Below are positions 1-9,819 of a stretch of 64,000 nt of DNA, in pieces. The position numbers and the translations under genes are program-made. A model generated the notes under the pieces. It saw only the letters and a list, made by a program, of their open reading frames with translations, was not told the DNA's origin and made no database searches. Location of the stretch: positions 58,985 to 122,984 of the forward strand of contig JAGOOC010000004.1 in NCBI GenBank assembly GCA_017992695.1, given 5' to 3'. Origin of the DNA: Bacteroides sp. (GTDB lineage Bacteria > Bacteroidota > Bacteroidia > Bacteroidales > Bacteroidaceae). The number at the start of each line of letters is the position of its first letter. Within the stretch, counting starts at the first letter, position 1.

Positions 1-273
1 AAAGAGCGCGGATTGGCTGGCAAACCATTTTTCTCTGTAGCATCAGGCGGTGGTACAGGCCGTACGCTTCACCCTGATAACATGGGTGCGGGTCCGGCTT
101 CTTACGGAATGACAGACACCATGGGTCGTATGCACTCAGATGCTCAGTTCGCCGGTTCTTCATCAGTTCCTGCTCACGTAGAAATGATGGGATTCTTGGG
201 AATTGGTAACAACCCGATGGTAGGTGTTACAGTAGCTGTAGCGGTAGATATTTCACAAGTTTTGGCCAAGTAA
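1..273 (+). CDS. GGGtGRT family protein (3' end only)
   Basis: The reading frame is open from the first base of the window, so the N-terminus lies outside; 90 codons and a TAA stop remain. The visible part carries the motif GGGTGRT followed by LHPDNMGAGP, the signature after which the GGGtGRT family (named in Bacteroidetes genomes) is called, and ends in a hydrophobic, glycine-rich stretch (MGFLGIGNNPMVGVTVAVAV). The function of the family is not established to my knowledge. A terminator follows at once, so the next gene (ric) is probably a separate transcript. Confidence 0.75.
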   Translation, partial: KERGLAGKPFFSVASGGGTGRTLHPDNMGAGPASYGMTDTMGRMHSDAQFAGSSSVPAHVEMMGFLGIGNNPMVGVTVAVAVDISQVLAK

Positions 274-294
274 TCTAAGTAATTACTACATATA

Positions 295-332
295 AAATCC
301 CTGTAACTTTATCAGTTACGGGGATTTTTTGT
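295..332 (+). terminator. Rho-independent terminator after GGGtGRT gene
   Basis: AATCCCTGTAACT and its complement AGTTACGGGGATT form a stem with a 4-5 nt loop, followed by TTTTTTG. It sits 22 bp after the stop codon. Confidence 0.8.
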
Positions 333-389
333 TTGTACCTACAACAAAACGGTTCTAGAAAGCGTTACGTATGAAAACAACAAAACGAT

Positions 390-1091
390 ATGAAATTTAA
401 GAATAAAACATTGGGTGAGATTGTTGCCGATAATTTTCGCGCATCACAAGTTTTTCAGCGTTACAACATTGATTTTTGTTGTGCAGGTAAACGTGGGTTT
501 ATAGAAGCATGTATAGCCGCTAAATTAGATCCTGAAGTAGTAGAGCGTGAGATATTGAATTTGGAGCAAGATGCAGCGCATGACATAGATTACAACGCCA
601 TGCAGCCCGATAAACTAATCGACTTCATTCTCCGTGAACACCATCAGTACATTGAAGCCGAAAGCCGCTCCTTACCAGCTCTTGCCGATAAAGTGGCGCA
701 GGTACACCGCGACAAGCACCCCGAATTGGTAGAGGTAGCTCAAACGGTTCACCTCATTATGGAAGATATGTTGGTGCACCAACGTAAAGAAGAGGAGATT
801 CTGTTCCCCTACATCAAAGCGATGGTAGAATCAAAGAAAAATGGAACAGCACTCCCCGAAGCTTGTTTTGGAAACATTGCCAACCCCATCGGAGCAATGG
901 AGGCTGACCATGATCATGTGGGGGCTTTGATCTTCCGCTTAAAAGAGTTGACTTCCGATTTTACATTGCCCGATGATGCATGTAGCTCGTACACAACTCT
1001 CTATAAGCGGTTAGAAGAGTTACAAAACAATACGTTCAGACACGTACACCTGGAAAACAACATTCTATTCAAAGAGGCATTGAAAATGTAA
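390..1091 (+). CDS. ric: Iron-sulfur cluster repair di-iron protein (RIC/YtfE/ScdA)
   Basis: 233 aa, the usual length for the family. The N-terminal ScdA_N domain (residues 1-60) has the conserved FCCAG motif (C30, C31), and a hemerythrin-like domain follows with the ligands expected for a di-iron site (H84, H130, E134, H174/H176, H218/H220, E222). Proteins of this family restore iron-sulfur clusters damaged by nitric oxide or oxidants in the cytoplasm, which suits an anaerobe rich in Fe-S enzymes. It starts at the ATG in GATATGAAATTT and stands alone, with a terminator on its upstream side and a long intergenic region behind. The identification is firm; the stress that induces it is not visible. 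Confidence 0.9.
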   Translation: MKFKNKTLGEIVADNFRASQVFQRYNIDFCCAGKRGFIEACIAAKLDPEVVEREILNLEQDAAHDIDYNAMQPDKLIDFILREHHQYIEAESRSLPALADKVAQVHRDKHPELVEVAQTVHLIMEDMLVHQRKEEEILFPYIKAMVESKKNGTALPEACFGNIANPIGAMEADHDHVGALIFRLKELTSDFTLPDDACSSYTTLYKRLEELQNNTFRHVHLENNILFKEALKM

Positions 1092-1383
1092 AGATTAAAT
1101 CCGTGCGTAGGATTATTATGTCTGTTAACAGGTGATTTTCTATTAGGTTTAGCGCTATCCGTGGTTACAAAAATAGATGAAGTTGACAAATACACAAGCA
1201 TCAGTGTAAAGAGAATCGAGAATAGTACAACAGAGGAGTGAGGGGATGAGAAAGAGAATGAATAGACAAACCGCACAAGTAATTTTCAACAAACTGAATA
1301 CCAACAAAGTAAATACGATTATCAAACAAATACAGTCGTACTTTTCATTGCTCGCAAAAGAAGTAATTTAAGAGTGTGTTAAA
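1092..1383. other. Intergenic region with no recognised gene
   Basis: About 290 bp between ric and the palindrome at 1384. I see no ORF with family features on either strand; the 91-codon minus-strand frame here overlaps the end of ric and is serine/phenylalanine-rich noise. Confidence 0.5.
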
Positions 1384-1435
1384 TAGGTACTTTTAGTATT
1401 AAAGAGTACGTACTCTTTAATACTAAAAGTACCTA
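1384..1435. repeat. Perfect 52-bp palindrome
   Basis: The 26-nt left arm (1384-1409) is the exact reverse complement of the right arm (1410-1435) with no loop, centred on GAGTAC/GTACTC. The core AGAGTACGTACT recurs twice at 62650-62730 in front of msrAB's downstream neighbour, so it probably belongs to a dispersed palindromic element rather than being a plain terminator; there is no T-run. Confidence 0.85.
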
Positions 1436-1489
1436 CTCTTGCAAAGTAAAAAAACAAATGTGAAATCTTGATACAGTATCCATGAAAAA

Positions 1490-1538
1490 ACACCTCCTTA
1501 TTAAAAAGCCGTTCAGCGGTTTTTTAATAAGGAGGTGT
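1490..1538. terminator. Strong bidirectional hairpin after the peptide symporter gene
   Basis: ACACCTCCTTATTAAAAA and TTTTTTAATAAGGAGGTGT pair through an inner GCCG/GCGG (mostly paired) with a short loop. It lies 24 bp beyond the stop codon of the minus-strand POT gene and is the likely terminator for it. Confidence 0.75.
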
Positions 1539-1561
1539 CTCCTATCGATAGATAGTAGGTA

Positions 1562-3229
1562 TTACGCTACTTTTTCGAGTTTCTTCATGATGGAGAAGAT
1601 AAACAGAGCGGAAAGTAGACAGAGTACAATAAGTACGCTCCAAACCAACCACAGTTGCATATCGCCCCAGATATAACCGATGATAGCAGTCATCGAGTTG
1701 CCAATGGCAGTCGCTACAAACCAGCCACCCATCATCATGCCCTTATATTTGGGAGGTGCCACTTTGGACACGAAAGAGATGCCCATGGGTGATAAGAACA
1801 GCTCGGCAAAAGTCAACACTAAATAGGTTGAAATAAGCCAATTGGTTGAAATTAACTGGCTTGAATCGATGCCCGATGTTTCGACAGCAGTCGGGGTGGG
1901 CAAACCAATAGAGCCAAAGGCCAAAATCATAAAACCAACGGCAGCAATCAACATGCCGATACCAATTTTTCGTGGTGCAGAGGGTTCTTTTTTCTTATCT
2001 GCTAAATAGCTAAACACAGTCAAGAAGACCGGAGTCAACGCTACCACAAAGAATGGGTTGAATTGTTGGAAAATTTGAGGAAGAATTTCGACAACCGGAG
2101 TCATAGCTGAATAGCTCCAATATAAAACGCATAAAGCAGCTAATATAACTACCCCAGAAGTGGCCTTACCTTTTCCTGATTTGGATTGAAACAAAGCAAA
2201 ACCGCCATAAACTGCAATGATTAGCAACACGAGATTCCATACATCGAAGCCGATACGATCGATGCCGGTAACCGACTTAACCGTATAGTCGCGTGCAAAG
2301 AACGTCATCGTTAGTCCGTTTTGGTGGAAGGCCATCCAAAAAAAGATCACCACAGCAAATACTAACAGAAGGGCTACAATGCGTTGCTTTGTTTCTGCTT
2401 TGCTCAGTTCGGGACCGGTATATCCGCTTACTGAAGCTTGTTGCTTTGAGTTATAGTCGGCATGCTTGAACATAGGACGACAAAGCATGTAGATAGCCAT
2501 AGAGGCGATAAGTGATATACAGGCCACAGCAAAACCGTAGTTGTAAGCCTCGGACAGTTGAGCGATATAGGCGTGACAGAAAGCAGTAGTGTCACCCATG
2601 AAATTCTGTGCGCTTTGTAAAGCAGCAAGGGTAGTGCTACCCTCGGCTGTGATGGTTCCGTTGATGAACTGATGTGCCAACGAGGGTATTTGAGAGTCGT
2701 AAGAGAAACCAGCTTGGTTTAACACATAGTTGGTTACTTTGGTGGCTGCCGTAGGGGCGAACAAAGCACCTACGTTGATAGCCATGTAAAACAAGCTAAA
2801 GGCTCTGTCGCGCTTCGAGCTATACTCGGGAGCATCATAGAGGTTACCCACCATTACCTGTAGGTTGCCCTTAAACAGACCTGTGCCACAAGCGATGAGA
2901 AACAAAGCACCAAACATTAGCGGTTTAGCGATGTCGCTCTTAGAAGCAGTAGGAATGGCCAGCAATACATAACCCACGAACATGCAGACGATACCGGTGG
3001 TTACCATTTTACCGTATCCTTTTTTATCGGCTAAGATGCCACCGATTAAAGGCATGAAATAAACCAGGCCTAAAAAACCACCAAAGATGGTAGAGGTTTC
3101 GGTAGCCGTGTAACCAAATTTTGCTTGTAAAAATAAAGTAAAAATCGCAAGCATGGTGTAGTAACCAAACCGCTCACCTGTATTGGCAAGTGCCAAAGCA
3201 TACAAGCCCTTGGGCTGTCCTTTAAACAT
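1562..3229 (-). CDS. POT family proton-dependent oligopeptide transporter
   Basis: 555 aa with at least twelve hydrophobic segments, as in bacterial members of the proton-dependent oligopeptide transporter (PTR2/POT, MFS) family. The N-terminal NTGERFGYYTMLAIFTLFL segment matches the ExxER-type motif of helix 1, needed for proton coupling, and GIRPFGADQ-like and FFxNxG-type features are replaced by Bacteroidetes variants (GNLQVMVGNLYD; FYMAINVGALFAPT). The role is import of di- and tripeptides across the inner membrane with protons. The gene is monocistronic: a terminator lies downstream and a TANNTTTG promoter box lies about 45 bp upstream. Substrate range cannot be read from the sequence. 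Confidence 0.9.
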   Translation of the reverse strand: MFKGQPKGLYALALANTGERFGYYTMLAIFTLFLQAKFGYTATETSTIFGGFLGLVYFMPLIGGILADKKGYGKMVTTGIVCMFVGYVLLAIPTASKSDIAKPLMFGALFLIACGTGLFKGNLQVMVGNLYDAPEYSSKRDRAFSLFYMAINVGALFAPTAATKVTNYVLNQAGFSYDSQIPSLAHQFINGTITAEGSTTLAALQSAQNFMGDTTAFCHAYIAQLSEAYNYGFAVACISLIASMAIYMLCRPMFKHADYNSKQQASVSGYTGPELSKAETKQRIVALLLVFAVVIFFWMAFHQNGLTMTFFARDYTVKSVTGIDRIGFDVWNLVLLIIAVYGGFALFQSKSGKGKATSGVVILAALCVLYWSYSAMTPVVEILPQIFQQFNPFFVVALTPVFLTVFSYLADKKKEPSAPRKIGIGMLIAAVGFMILAFGSIGLPTPTAVETSGIDSSQLISTNWLISTYLVLTFAELFLSPMGISFVSKVAPPKYKGMMMGGWFVATAIGNSMTAIIGYIWGDMQLWLVWSVLIVLCLLSALFIFSIMKKLEKVA

Positions 3230-3273
3230 AAATTTTAGATGTTAGATTGTTATTAAAATATTGTTTTAAATTG

Positions 3274-3281
3274 CAAATATA
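3274..3281 (-). promoter_or_regulatory. Bacteroides -7 box (TATATTTG) for the POT gene
   Basis: CAAATATA on the plus strand reads TATATTTG on the minus strand, 45 bp before the start codon. A TTG lies 17 nt further upstream, slightly closer than the 19-21 nt consensus. Confidence 0.5.
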
Positions 3282-3297
3282 TAAATTTTTTCTTGAT

Positions 3298-3786
3298 TCA
3301 ATGAACAAACAAAGAACAAACTTCGGCCTTTACTTCGCGAATCAATATTTCGGGAGCCACTTTAATTTGCAAGCCGCGCTGCCCGCCACTCACATAAATA
3401 TAGGGAAACAACAAACAGGTTTGGTGTATATAAGTAGGGAAATGCCTCTTCATGCCAATGGGCGAACAGGCACCTCGAATATAACCCGTTAGGGGAAGTA
3501 GCTCTTTCATGGGTATAAGTTCACAACTTTTATTACCAGACACTTTGGCAGCCAGCTTGAGGTTAACCTCCTTATCACCGGGAACGATACATACAAAATA
3601 GCCCGTTTTATCGCCATGCAAAACAAGCGTTTTAAAAACTTGCTCTACATTCTCGCCCAAACCAGCAGCTACATGAATGGCGCTCAAGTCGCTCTCATCA
3701 ACTTCATAGGAGATAAGATCATAAGAGACGTTGGCTTTATCAAGCAACCTTGCAGCGTTCGTTTTATTAATCTTCGTACTACTCAT
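3298..3786 (-). CDS. ybaK: YbaK/EbsC family Cys-tRNA(Pro) deacylase
   Basis: 162 aa from the ATG at 3786; a GTG one codon earlier is also in frame. The whole protein is one YbaK/ProX-type editing domain: VFKTLVLHGDKTGYFVCIVPGD, then KLAAKVSGNKSC and GYIRGACSPIGMKR, the last containing the conserved GxxSPxG-type loop. Family members hydrolyse Cys-tRNA(Pro) made in error by prolyl-tRNA synthetase. The start overlaps the uvrA stop in a TGATG arrangement, so the two genes are translationally coupled in one operon, although no functional link between them is known to me. The gene ends close to the POT promoter. Confidence 0.88.
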   Translation of the reverse strand: MSSTKINKTNAARLLDKANVSYDLISYEVDESDLSAIHVAAGLGENVEQVFKTLVLHGDKTGYFVCIVPGDKEVNLKLAAKVSGNKSCELIPMKELLPLTGYIRGACSPIGMKRHFPTYIHQTCLLFPYIYVSGGQRGLQIKVAPEILIREVKAEVCSLFVH

Positions 3787-6611
3787 CACATGACTAATTC
3801 TTCGCGTAAGAACTTAGGTGTATAGCCTTTATCGCTTTGAGCTACCTCTTCGGGAGTGCCGAAGCTGAGCAGCTCGCCACCACCCTTGCCACCATCGGGA
3901 CCCATATCGATAACGTAGTCGCCCATCTTGATCACATCGAGATTGTGCTCAATGACAATGACGGTATTCCCTTTATCAACCAGCCTGTTGAGCACACCCA
4001 TTAATACACGAATGTCTTCAAAATGAAGTCCGGTGGTGGGCTCGTCGAGTATATAGAGTGTTTTTCCGGTGTCGCGTTTGGACAGTTCGGTAGCCAACTT
4101 TACCCGTTGACTCTCGCCACCCGAGAGGGTTGTTGAAGGTTGCCCCAGTTTGATGTACCCCAACCCTACATCTTGAATGACCTTGATCTTATTCAAAATT
4201 TGCGGTACGTTTTCAAAGAACTCTACGGCACGGTTGATTGTCATATCGAGCACATCGGCTATGGATTTTCCTTTAAAACGCACTTCGAGCGTTTCACGGT
4301 TATAGCGCTTGCCGTGGCACATTTCACATGGCACATATACGTCGGGAAGAAAGTTCATCTCAATGGTTTTGTATCCGTTGCCCGAACAGGCTTCGCAGCG
4401 GCCACCGGTAACGTTGAACGAGAAGCGCCCGGGCTTGTATCCTCGTATCTTTGCTTCGGGCAGCCCAACGAACAGGGTGCGAATGTCTGAAAATACACCC
4501 GTGTAGGTAGCCGGATTGGAACGGGGAGTACGTCCTAAAGGAGATTGATCAACATCAACCACCTTGTCGATATGTTCTATACCCTCGATAGAGTCATACG
4601 GCAACGGGTCTTGCAGCGAACGGTAGAAGGTTTGCGAGAGAATGGGGCGCAGGGTTTCGTTGATAAGCGTTGACTTACCACTACCCGACACGCCGGTTAC
4701 GCAAATCAATTTCCCCAACGGGAACTCTACATCTACCCCTTTCAGGTTGTTTCCCTTAGCGCCTCGCAACCACAACGACTTACCGGTGCCCTTGCGACGA
4801 GCTTCAGGAACCTCTATCCGTTTCTCTCCATTGAGGTATTGTGAGGTGAGCGTACTTGTTTTAAGCATCTCCTGAGGGGTTCCCGAGAAGACCACTTCTC
4901 CACCCAAGCGTCCGGCCTTGGGACCCATGTCGATGATGTAATCTGAGGCCATCATCATGTCTTTATCGTGTTCTACAACGATGACGGAGTTGCCCATATC
5001 GCGCAACTCTTTCAACGAGTTAATTAAGCGAAGGTTGTCTCGTTGGTGCAGCCCGATACTGGGCTCATCGAGTATATAGAGTACATTGACCAACTGCGAA
5101 CCAATCTGTGTAGCCAGACGAATGCGCTGACTCTCGCCACCCGAAAGGCTGACGGAGCTTCGACTAAGCGATAAATACTCCAGCCCCACATTGAGCAGGA
5201 ACTTCAGGCGAGTGCGGATTTCTTTTAATATCTCAAAGGCAATCTTTTGCTGTTTATCACTCAAGAACGTGTCGACATTTTGGAGCCAATCATAAAGTTC
5301 GTTGATATCCATGCTCGCTAGTTCGCTAATGTTCTTATCGTGAATACGGAAATGCAACGCCTCTTTGTTGAGTTTGGCTCCCTTACACTCGGAGCAAACG
5401 GTGGTTTTGGCAAACTGATCGGCCCACTTCTGGGCTGTAGCCGACGCGTCTTTCTCTTGCAACATCTGAATGTACTTCACTACCCCTTCATAAGTCACAA
5501 AATAATCGGAAGAAGTACCGATCAAGGAGCTTTTTATCTTGATCCGCTCATCGGAGCCATTCAAAATTTCGTCGATGGCATCGTCGGGCAGTTCTTTAAC
5601 CGGGGTCTTTAGCGTGGTTTCATATTTATCGAGCAGTGCGGCTATCTGCCAAAAGATCATCGTATTTTTATGTTTACCCAGCGGGGCAATGGCGCCTTCG
5701 TAGATGGAGAGGTCTCGATCGGGAATCACTTTATCCACATCAATCTGATTGACAATGCCCAATCCTTTGCATTTGGAGCAGGCTCCTTGCGGAGAGTTAA
5801 AAGAGAAGTTGTGCGGAGCAGGCTCACGGTAAGAGAGTCCGGTAACGGGGCACATCAGCCGTTTACTGTAATGGCGAATGCTTTCCGTTTGAGCATCGAG
5901 AATCATCAGCAGGCCGTCTCCTTGTCGCATGGCAGTGGCTACGCTCTGCTTCAGGCGCTTGTCATCTTTATCTTCTACAATAAGCTTGTCAATTACCACT
6001 TCGATATCGTGGTTTTTATAGCGATCCAGCTTCATGCCGTGGGTAATCTCGCGCACCTCACCGTCTATGCGCACGTTGAGGTATCCTTTCTTGCGTACCT
6101 GCTCAAAAAGCTCTTTGTAGTGTCCTTTACGAGTACGCACTAAGGGTGCCAAAAGGTAGATCCTTCGTCCTTTGTAGTCTTTAAGTATGAGGTCGAGTAT
6201 CTGCTCTTCGGTATACTTAACCATCTTGGCACCAGAAAGGTAGGAGTAGGCATCGCCTGCACGGGCAAAGAGCAGACGGAGGTAGTCGTATATTTCAGTG
6301 GTAGTGCCAACCGTAGAGCGAGGATTCTTGTTGGTTGTTTTCTGTTCGATAGAGATGACCGGACTTAAGCCGGTAATTTTATCCACATCGGGCCGCTCGA
6401 GGCTACCCAGGAAGTTACGGGCATAGGCCGAGAAAGTTTCGATGTAGCGTCGTTGACCTTCGGCAAAGATGGTATCGAATGCGAGTGACGATTTTCCACT
6501 TCCACTCAAGCCGGTAATCACCGTAAGACTGTCACGTGGAATTTCGGCATCGATATCTTTTAAATTGTGTACACGCGCTCCGTATACGTTTATATATTCT
6601 GTTTCCTTCAT
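3786..6611 (-). CDS. uvrA: Excinuclease ABC subunit UvrA
   Basis: 941 aa, full length for UvrA. It shows two ABC ATPase modules: the first Walker A is GLSGSGKS at residues 34-41, a zinc-binding insert contains CPVTGLSYR and ACSKCKGLG, the first signature is [12 protein letters not shown], then a second Walker [10 protein letters not shown], the C-terminal zinc module [10 protein letters not shown]...[10 protein letters not shown] and a second signature [12 protein letters not shown] with LDEPTTGLH. UvrA dimer finds bulky DNA lesions and loads UvrB, which is encoded separately at 13136 in this window. It leads the uvrA-ybaK operon and is divergent from the LysM gene. Confidence 0.97.
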   Translation of the reverse strand: MKETEYINVYGARVHNLKDIDAEIPRDSLTVITGLSGSGKSSLAFDTIFAEGQRRYIETFSAYARNFLGSLERPDVDKITGLSPVISIEQKTTNKNPRSTVGTTTEIYDYLRLLFARAGDAYSYLSGAKMVKYTEEQILDLILKDYKGRRIYLLAPLVRTRKGHYKELFEQVRKKGYLNVRIDGEVREITHGMKLDRYKNHDIEVVIDKLIVEDKDDKRLKQSVATAMRQGDGLLMILDAQTESIRHYSKRLMCPVTGLSYREPAPHNFSFNSPQGACSKCKGLGIVNQIDVDKVIPDRDLSIYEGAIAPLGKHKNTMIFWQIAALLDKYETTLKTPVKELPDDAIDEILNGSDERIKIKSSLIGTSSDYFVTYEGVVKYIQMLQEKDASATAQKWADQFAKTTVCSECKGAKLNKEALHFRIHDKNISELASMDINELYDWLQNVDTFLSDKQQKIAFEILKEIRTRLKFLLNVGLEYLSLSRSSVSLSGGESQRIRLATQIGSQLVNVLYILDEPSIGLHQRDNLRLINSLKELRDMGNSVIVVEHDKDMMMASDYIIDMGPKAGRLGGEVVFSGTPQEMLKTSTLTSQYLNGEKRIEVPEARRKGTGKSLWLRGAKGNNLKGVDVEFPLGKLICVTGVSGSGKSTLINETLRPILSQTFYRSLQDPLPYDSIEGIEHIDKVVDVDQSPLGRTPRSNPATYTGVFSDIRTLFVGLPEAKIRGYKPGRFSFNVTGGRCEACSGNGYKTIEMNFLPDVYVPCEMCHGKRYNRETLEVRFKGKSIADVLDMTINRAVEFFENVPQILNKIKVIQDVGLGYIKLGQPSTTLSGGESQRVKLATELSKRDTGKTLYILDEPTTGLHFEDIRVLMGVLNRLVDKGNTVIVIEHNLDVIKMGDYVIDMGPDGGKGGGELLSFGTPEEVAQSDKGYTPKFLREELVM

Positions 6612-6750
6612 TTTCTATCTTAATCATTAATTAGGAGGGGCAACACCCTACACGATTGCAAAATTAATGTTTCCCATCGAGATAAAGTTCTAAAAAAATA
6701 CAATATTATTTTCTTTACTTAATTATTATGCAGATATAGGTCGTTTTTCT

Positions 6751-6758
6751 TACCTTTG
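6751..6758 (+). promoter_or_regulatory. Bacteroides -7 box (TACCTTTG) for the LysM gene
   Basis: An exact TANNTTTG match 36 bp before the ATG of the LysM gene. The -33 position reads TATG, a partial match to TTTG. Confidence 0.55.
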
Positions 6759-6793
6759 TTGCTTCATTTTAAGAACCAATAGTTTATAATTTA

Positions 6794-8560
6794 ATGAAAC
6801 CAATCAGAAGAATACTCCTTTCCTTGCTTTTCTTAAGCCTCTCTTACAGCGGTGTTTTAGCACAAGAGGCTTCATCTTATTTCCTTCATACCATTGAGAA
6901 AGGACAGAGCTTATACTCTATTTCAAGTATGTATGAAGTAAGCCAGGCAGATATTATCAAATTAAACCCCGGATGTGAAGAGAAAATTGTGGCCGGTCAA
7001 GCCCTTCGGATTCCACAAAACAAGACTACACAGAGTCAGGAAAAGTTCCACACGATTCAGCCGGGAGAGACCTTGTATAAATTGACTACTACCTATAAAA
7101 CTTCGGCCAAAGCCATTTGCGAAGCCAACCCCGGACTAAGTGCAGAGAACTTTCGTGTGGGGCAGGTTATCCTCATACCCACAACAGGCGAAACTGTAAC
7201 AGCCGTAACTCCGAAAACAGAGGTCAATAACGCTGTAACTCCTTTGAATACAGGAAAATCGAAATGCAAAGACATGCACAAAGTGAAACGCAAAGAGACC
7301 ATCTTTAGCGTAAGCCGGGAGTATGGAATCACAGAAGAGGAGCTGATCGCAGCTAACCCTGAACTGCTCGACGGAATGAAAAAAGGACGTTTCCTTTGCA
7401 TCCCCTACCCTACACAACGCATCATGACTCCGAAGGAGATAGACAAAAACACCACCCCACCCAGTGACAGTGAGCTATTTCGTGAGAGCAAGCAGGTTCC
7501 CAAAAACATCGGAACAATTAAAGCAGCCATCATTTTACCCTTTACACAAGACAGACGCATGACTGAATATTATGAAGGATTCCTCATCGCACTGGATAGT
7601 TTGAAACGCTCGGGGGTATCAGTAGATTTGTATGTCTACGATTCGGGTAGTGAGAATGCCTCTATCGCTCCAATTTTAGCCAAAGAAGAAATGAAACGAA
7701 TGAACATCATCTTTGGGCCGCTTTATCAACAACACATCAAACCGCTTTCGACCTTTGCCAAGAAGAATGACATCCGCTTAATCGTTCCTTTCTCTTCGAA
7801 AGATAGTGAAGTATTTAACAATGCGTCGATCTATCAGATAAATACGCCTCAGTCTTATTTATACTCTGAGGTGTATGAGCACTTCATGCGTCAGTTTTCT
7901 AATGCCAACGTTGTTGTTCTTACATCGACCCATATAGACAAAGAGAAGGAGGAATTTATCAATGGATTGAAACAAGAGTTGAGTCGCAAAGGAATCGCTG
8001 TAAAAACAGTGTCCGAAGGAGCATCACAGGATGTGTTGAAAAGTGCTTTGCGCAGTGATAAAGAAAACATCTTTATTCCAACATCGGGCAGCAACGTGAC
8101 CTTGATTAAGATACTACCACAACTTACCTTGCTGGTACGTGATAACCCGACAGCGAACATTCACCTTTTCGGATACCCCGAGTGGCAAACCTATACACGC
8201 GACCACCTGAATAGTTTCTTTGAATTGGATACCTATTTCTATTCATCGTTTTACACCAACAACCTGTTGCCATCAGCCATCAACTTTACAAACTCCTACT
8301 ACAAATGGTATAGCAAGGAGATGGCAAACACCTATCCAAAGTATGGTATGCTGGGATTTGATACGGGCTATTTCTTTCTTAAAGGCTTGTCGCGCTATGG
8401 CACAGAGCTGGAGAAAAACCTGTCGCGCATGAATCTAACTCCGATACAGACCGGTTTCAAATTTCAACGGGTCAACAATTGGGGGGGATTTGTAAATAAG
8501 AAGGTCTTCTTTGTGCGGTTCAATAAGAATTTTGAGTTAGTAAAACTTGACTTTGAATAA
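6794..8560 (+). CDS. LysM / periplasmic-binding-protein-like hybrid, secreted
   Basis: 588 aa. A signal peptide (residues 1-24, cleavage after VLAQ) is followed by three LysM repeats at about 30-74, 85-129 and 161-204, then a threonine-rich linker and a C-terminal region (about 240-588) resembling the type I periplasmic binding fold of amino-acid ABC transporters (IKAAIILPFTQD, IIFGPLYQQHIKPL, GYPEWQTY). LysM repeats bind the glycan of peptidoglycan, so the protein is probably held at the wall in the periplasm and may sense or bind a small ligand. No ABC permease lies nearby. The beta-barrel gene begins 6 bp downstream, so the two form an operon. The precise role is unknown. Confidence 0.8.
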   Translation: MKPIRRILLSLLFLSLSYSGVLAQEASSYFLHTIEKGQSLYSISSMYEVSQADIIKLNPGCEEKIVAGQALRIPQNKTTQSQEKFHTIQPGETLYKLTTTYKTSAKAICEANPGLSAENFRVGQVILIPTTGETVTAVTPKTEVNNAVTPLNTGKSKCKDMHKVKRKETIFSVSREYGITEEELIAANPELLDGMKKGRFLCIPYPTQRIMTPKEIDKNTTPPSDSELFRESKQVPKNIGTIKAAIILPFTQDRRMTEYYEGFLIALDSLKRSGVSVDLYVYDSGSENASIAPILAKEEMKRMNIIFGPLYQQHIKPLSTFAKKNDIRLIVPFSSKDSEVFNNASIYQINTPQSYLYSEVYEHFMRQFSNANVVVLTSTHIDKEKEEFINGLKQELSRKGIAVKTVSEGASQDVLKSALRSDKENIFIPTSGSNVTLIKILPQLTLLVRDNPTANIHLFGYPEWQTYTRDHLNSFFELDTYFYSSFYTNNLLPSAINFTNSYYKWYSKEMANTYPKYGMLGFDTGYFFLKGLSRYGTELEKNLSRMNLTPIQTGFKFQRVNNWGGFVNKKVFFVRFNKNFELVKLDFE

Positions 8561-8566
8561 AAAGGA

Positions 8567-9256
8567 ATGACAACACTAAAATCAATCATAACAACTGCCG
8601 GATTACTAATAGCCATCGGTCTTCCTGTGTCGGCACAGATAGGTGAACTGCGTCAGAACTTTGCCATAGGGGTAAATGGCGGGGTTAACTACAGCAACGT
8701 AAGCTTTCAGCCCACCATCAAACAGAATGGCTTACTAGGCGCAACCGGAGGGATAACAGCCCGATACATCTCTGAGAAGTATTTTGCTATGATCTGTGGC
8801 GTGCAGGTCGAGTTGAATTATGCTCAACGAGGCTGGGACGAGAAATTTGACCAGCTTGACGACGACCGTTCGTATAGCCGAACGATGAATTACCTCGAAA
8901 TTCCGTTCTTGGCTCATCTGGCTTTTGGCAAAGATCGAGGTGCGCAGTTCTTCTTGAACCTGGGACCGCAAATGGGCTTTCTGTTGAGCGATAAAGAAGA
9001 GACGGCGGGAACTTGGAAAAAGGAGCAGTTAGATAGAGAACCGTATGGCAAAAAGATTCAAAACAATTTCGATTACGGAATTGTGGGGGGTGCAGGACTT
9101 GAAATTAGGACAAAAGCAGGTAACTTTCTGATAGAAGGAAGGTATTACTTCGGGCTTGCCGATTTCTATAACAGCACGAAAAAAGACTATTTTTCGCGCT
9201 CGGCACATACTACTATCTCGGCAAAAATAGCGTATCTGTTTGATCTAAAGAAATAA
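8567..9256 (+). CDS. Outer-membrane beta-barrel protein (PorT-like porin family)
   Basis: 229 aa. A signal peptide ends at VSAQ (residues 1-24) and is followed by alternating amphipathic strands with aromatic girdles (FAIGVNGGVNYSNV, FLNLGPQMGFLLS, FLIEGRYYFGLADF) and a C-terminal strand ending in YLFDLKK, typical of the OMP_b-brl_2/PorT-like barrels of Bacteroidetes. It probably folds as an eight-stranded outer-membrane barrel. It is the second gene of an operon with the LysM hybrid, which suggests a link between outer membrane and peptidoglycan. Similarity to PorT of type IX secretion is only at superfamily level, and I do not claim that role. Confidence 0.75.
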   Translation: MTTLKSIITTAGLLIAIGLPVSAQIGELRQNFAIGVNGGVNYSNVSFQPTIKQNGLLGATGGITARYISEKYFAMICGVQVELNYAQRGWDEKFDQLDDDRSYSRTMNYLEIPFLAHLAFGKDRGAQFFLNLGPQMGFLLSDKEETAGTWKKEQLDREPYGKKIQNNFDYGIVGGAGLEIRTKAGNFLIEGRYYFGLADFYNSTKKDYFSRSAHTTISAKIAYLFDLKK

Positions 9257-9279
9257 GATAGGCACCTAAAAAAAATAAA

Positions 9280-9331
9280 AAAATGGTTACTGATACTCTC
9301 CTCAAGTGAGAATGAATCAGTAACCATTTTC
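9280..9331. terminator. Bidirectional terminator between converging genes
   Basis: AAAATGGTTACTGAT and ATCAGTAACCATTTT form a 15-bp stem around an inner TCTC/GAGA hairpin, with A and T runs on both sides. It serves the beta-barrel gene on plus and the DUF4293 gene on minus. Confidence 0.8.
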
Positions 9332-9369
9332 GTTAACATTAACCGCACACGAATAGCGGCAACTGTTTT

Positions 9370-9819
9370 TTATCTCAATCGGTCTGCGGTTCTTACCATT
9401 ACCTCGTCTCGCCCGATAGCACGAATGGCAAGTATATTAAAGATGATAGCGACTAGTGGAAGACACAAGGACCACGCCAAGCGATAAGAAGCGTCCAGAT
9501 CATCTTTCAACACATATATAAAGGCTAAGAAAGTTAAGTAATACCCCACCAGAAGAATGGTGTTAAAGATAGACATGCGTATCTGCAACATTCGGTTTTT
9601 GAACAGAAAGACGCTACACAGTGCAATGATCGTACTCAACAGTAGGATGCCAAACATACCCCATGTAGAATTAAATACTTCGCCAACTTGTATGCCTAGC
9701 GGTTTCAAGGTATATAATGCCGCATCGGGACCCATAAAGTAGCCTACCGGCAAACACATGCTTGAGATGAGCAATGCAGCTACAAGCAATAAATAAATGG
9801 TCTGAATTCGTTGAATCAT
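9370..9819 (-). CDS. DUF4293 family membrane protein
   Basis: 149 aa with four predicted transmembrane helices (about 7-27, 53-73, 82-104, 116-138) and a short charged tail, matching DUF4293 proteins, which are widespread in Bacteroidetes beside rpoZ and bamD. The function is unknown. The N-terminal MIQRIQTIYLLL start is typical of the family. It is the last gene of the bamD-rpoZ-DUF4293 run on the minus strand, 133 bp after rpoZ. Confidence 0.8.
   Translation of the reverse strand: MIQRIQTIYLLLVAALLISSMCLPVGYFMGPDAALYTLKPLGIQVGEVFNSTWGMFGILLLSTIIALCSVFLFKNRMLQIRMSIFNTILLVGYYLTFLAFIYVLKDDLDASYRLAWSLCLPLVAIIFNILAIRAIGRDEVMVRTADRLR

Noticed and set aside
1001-1276. 91-codon minus frame after ric
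   Set aside because: Overlaps the ric end, rich in Ser/Phe, no start context.
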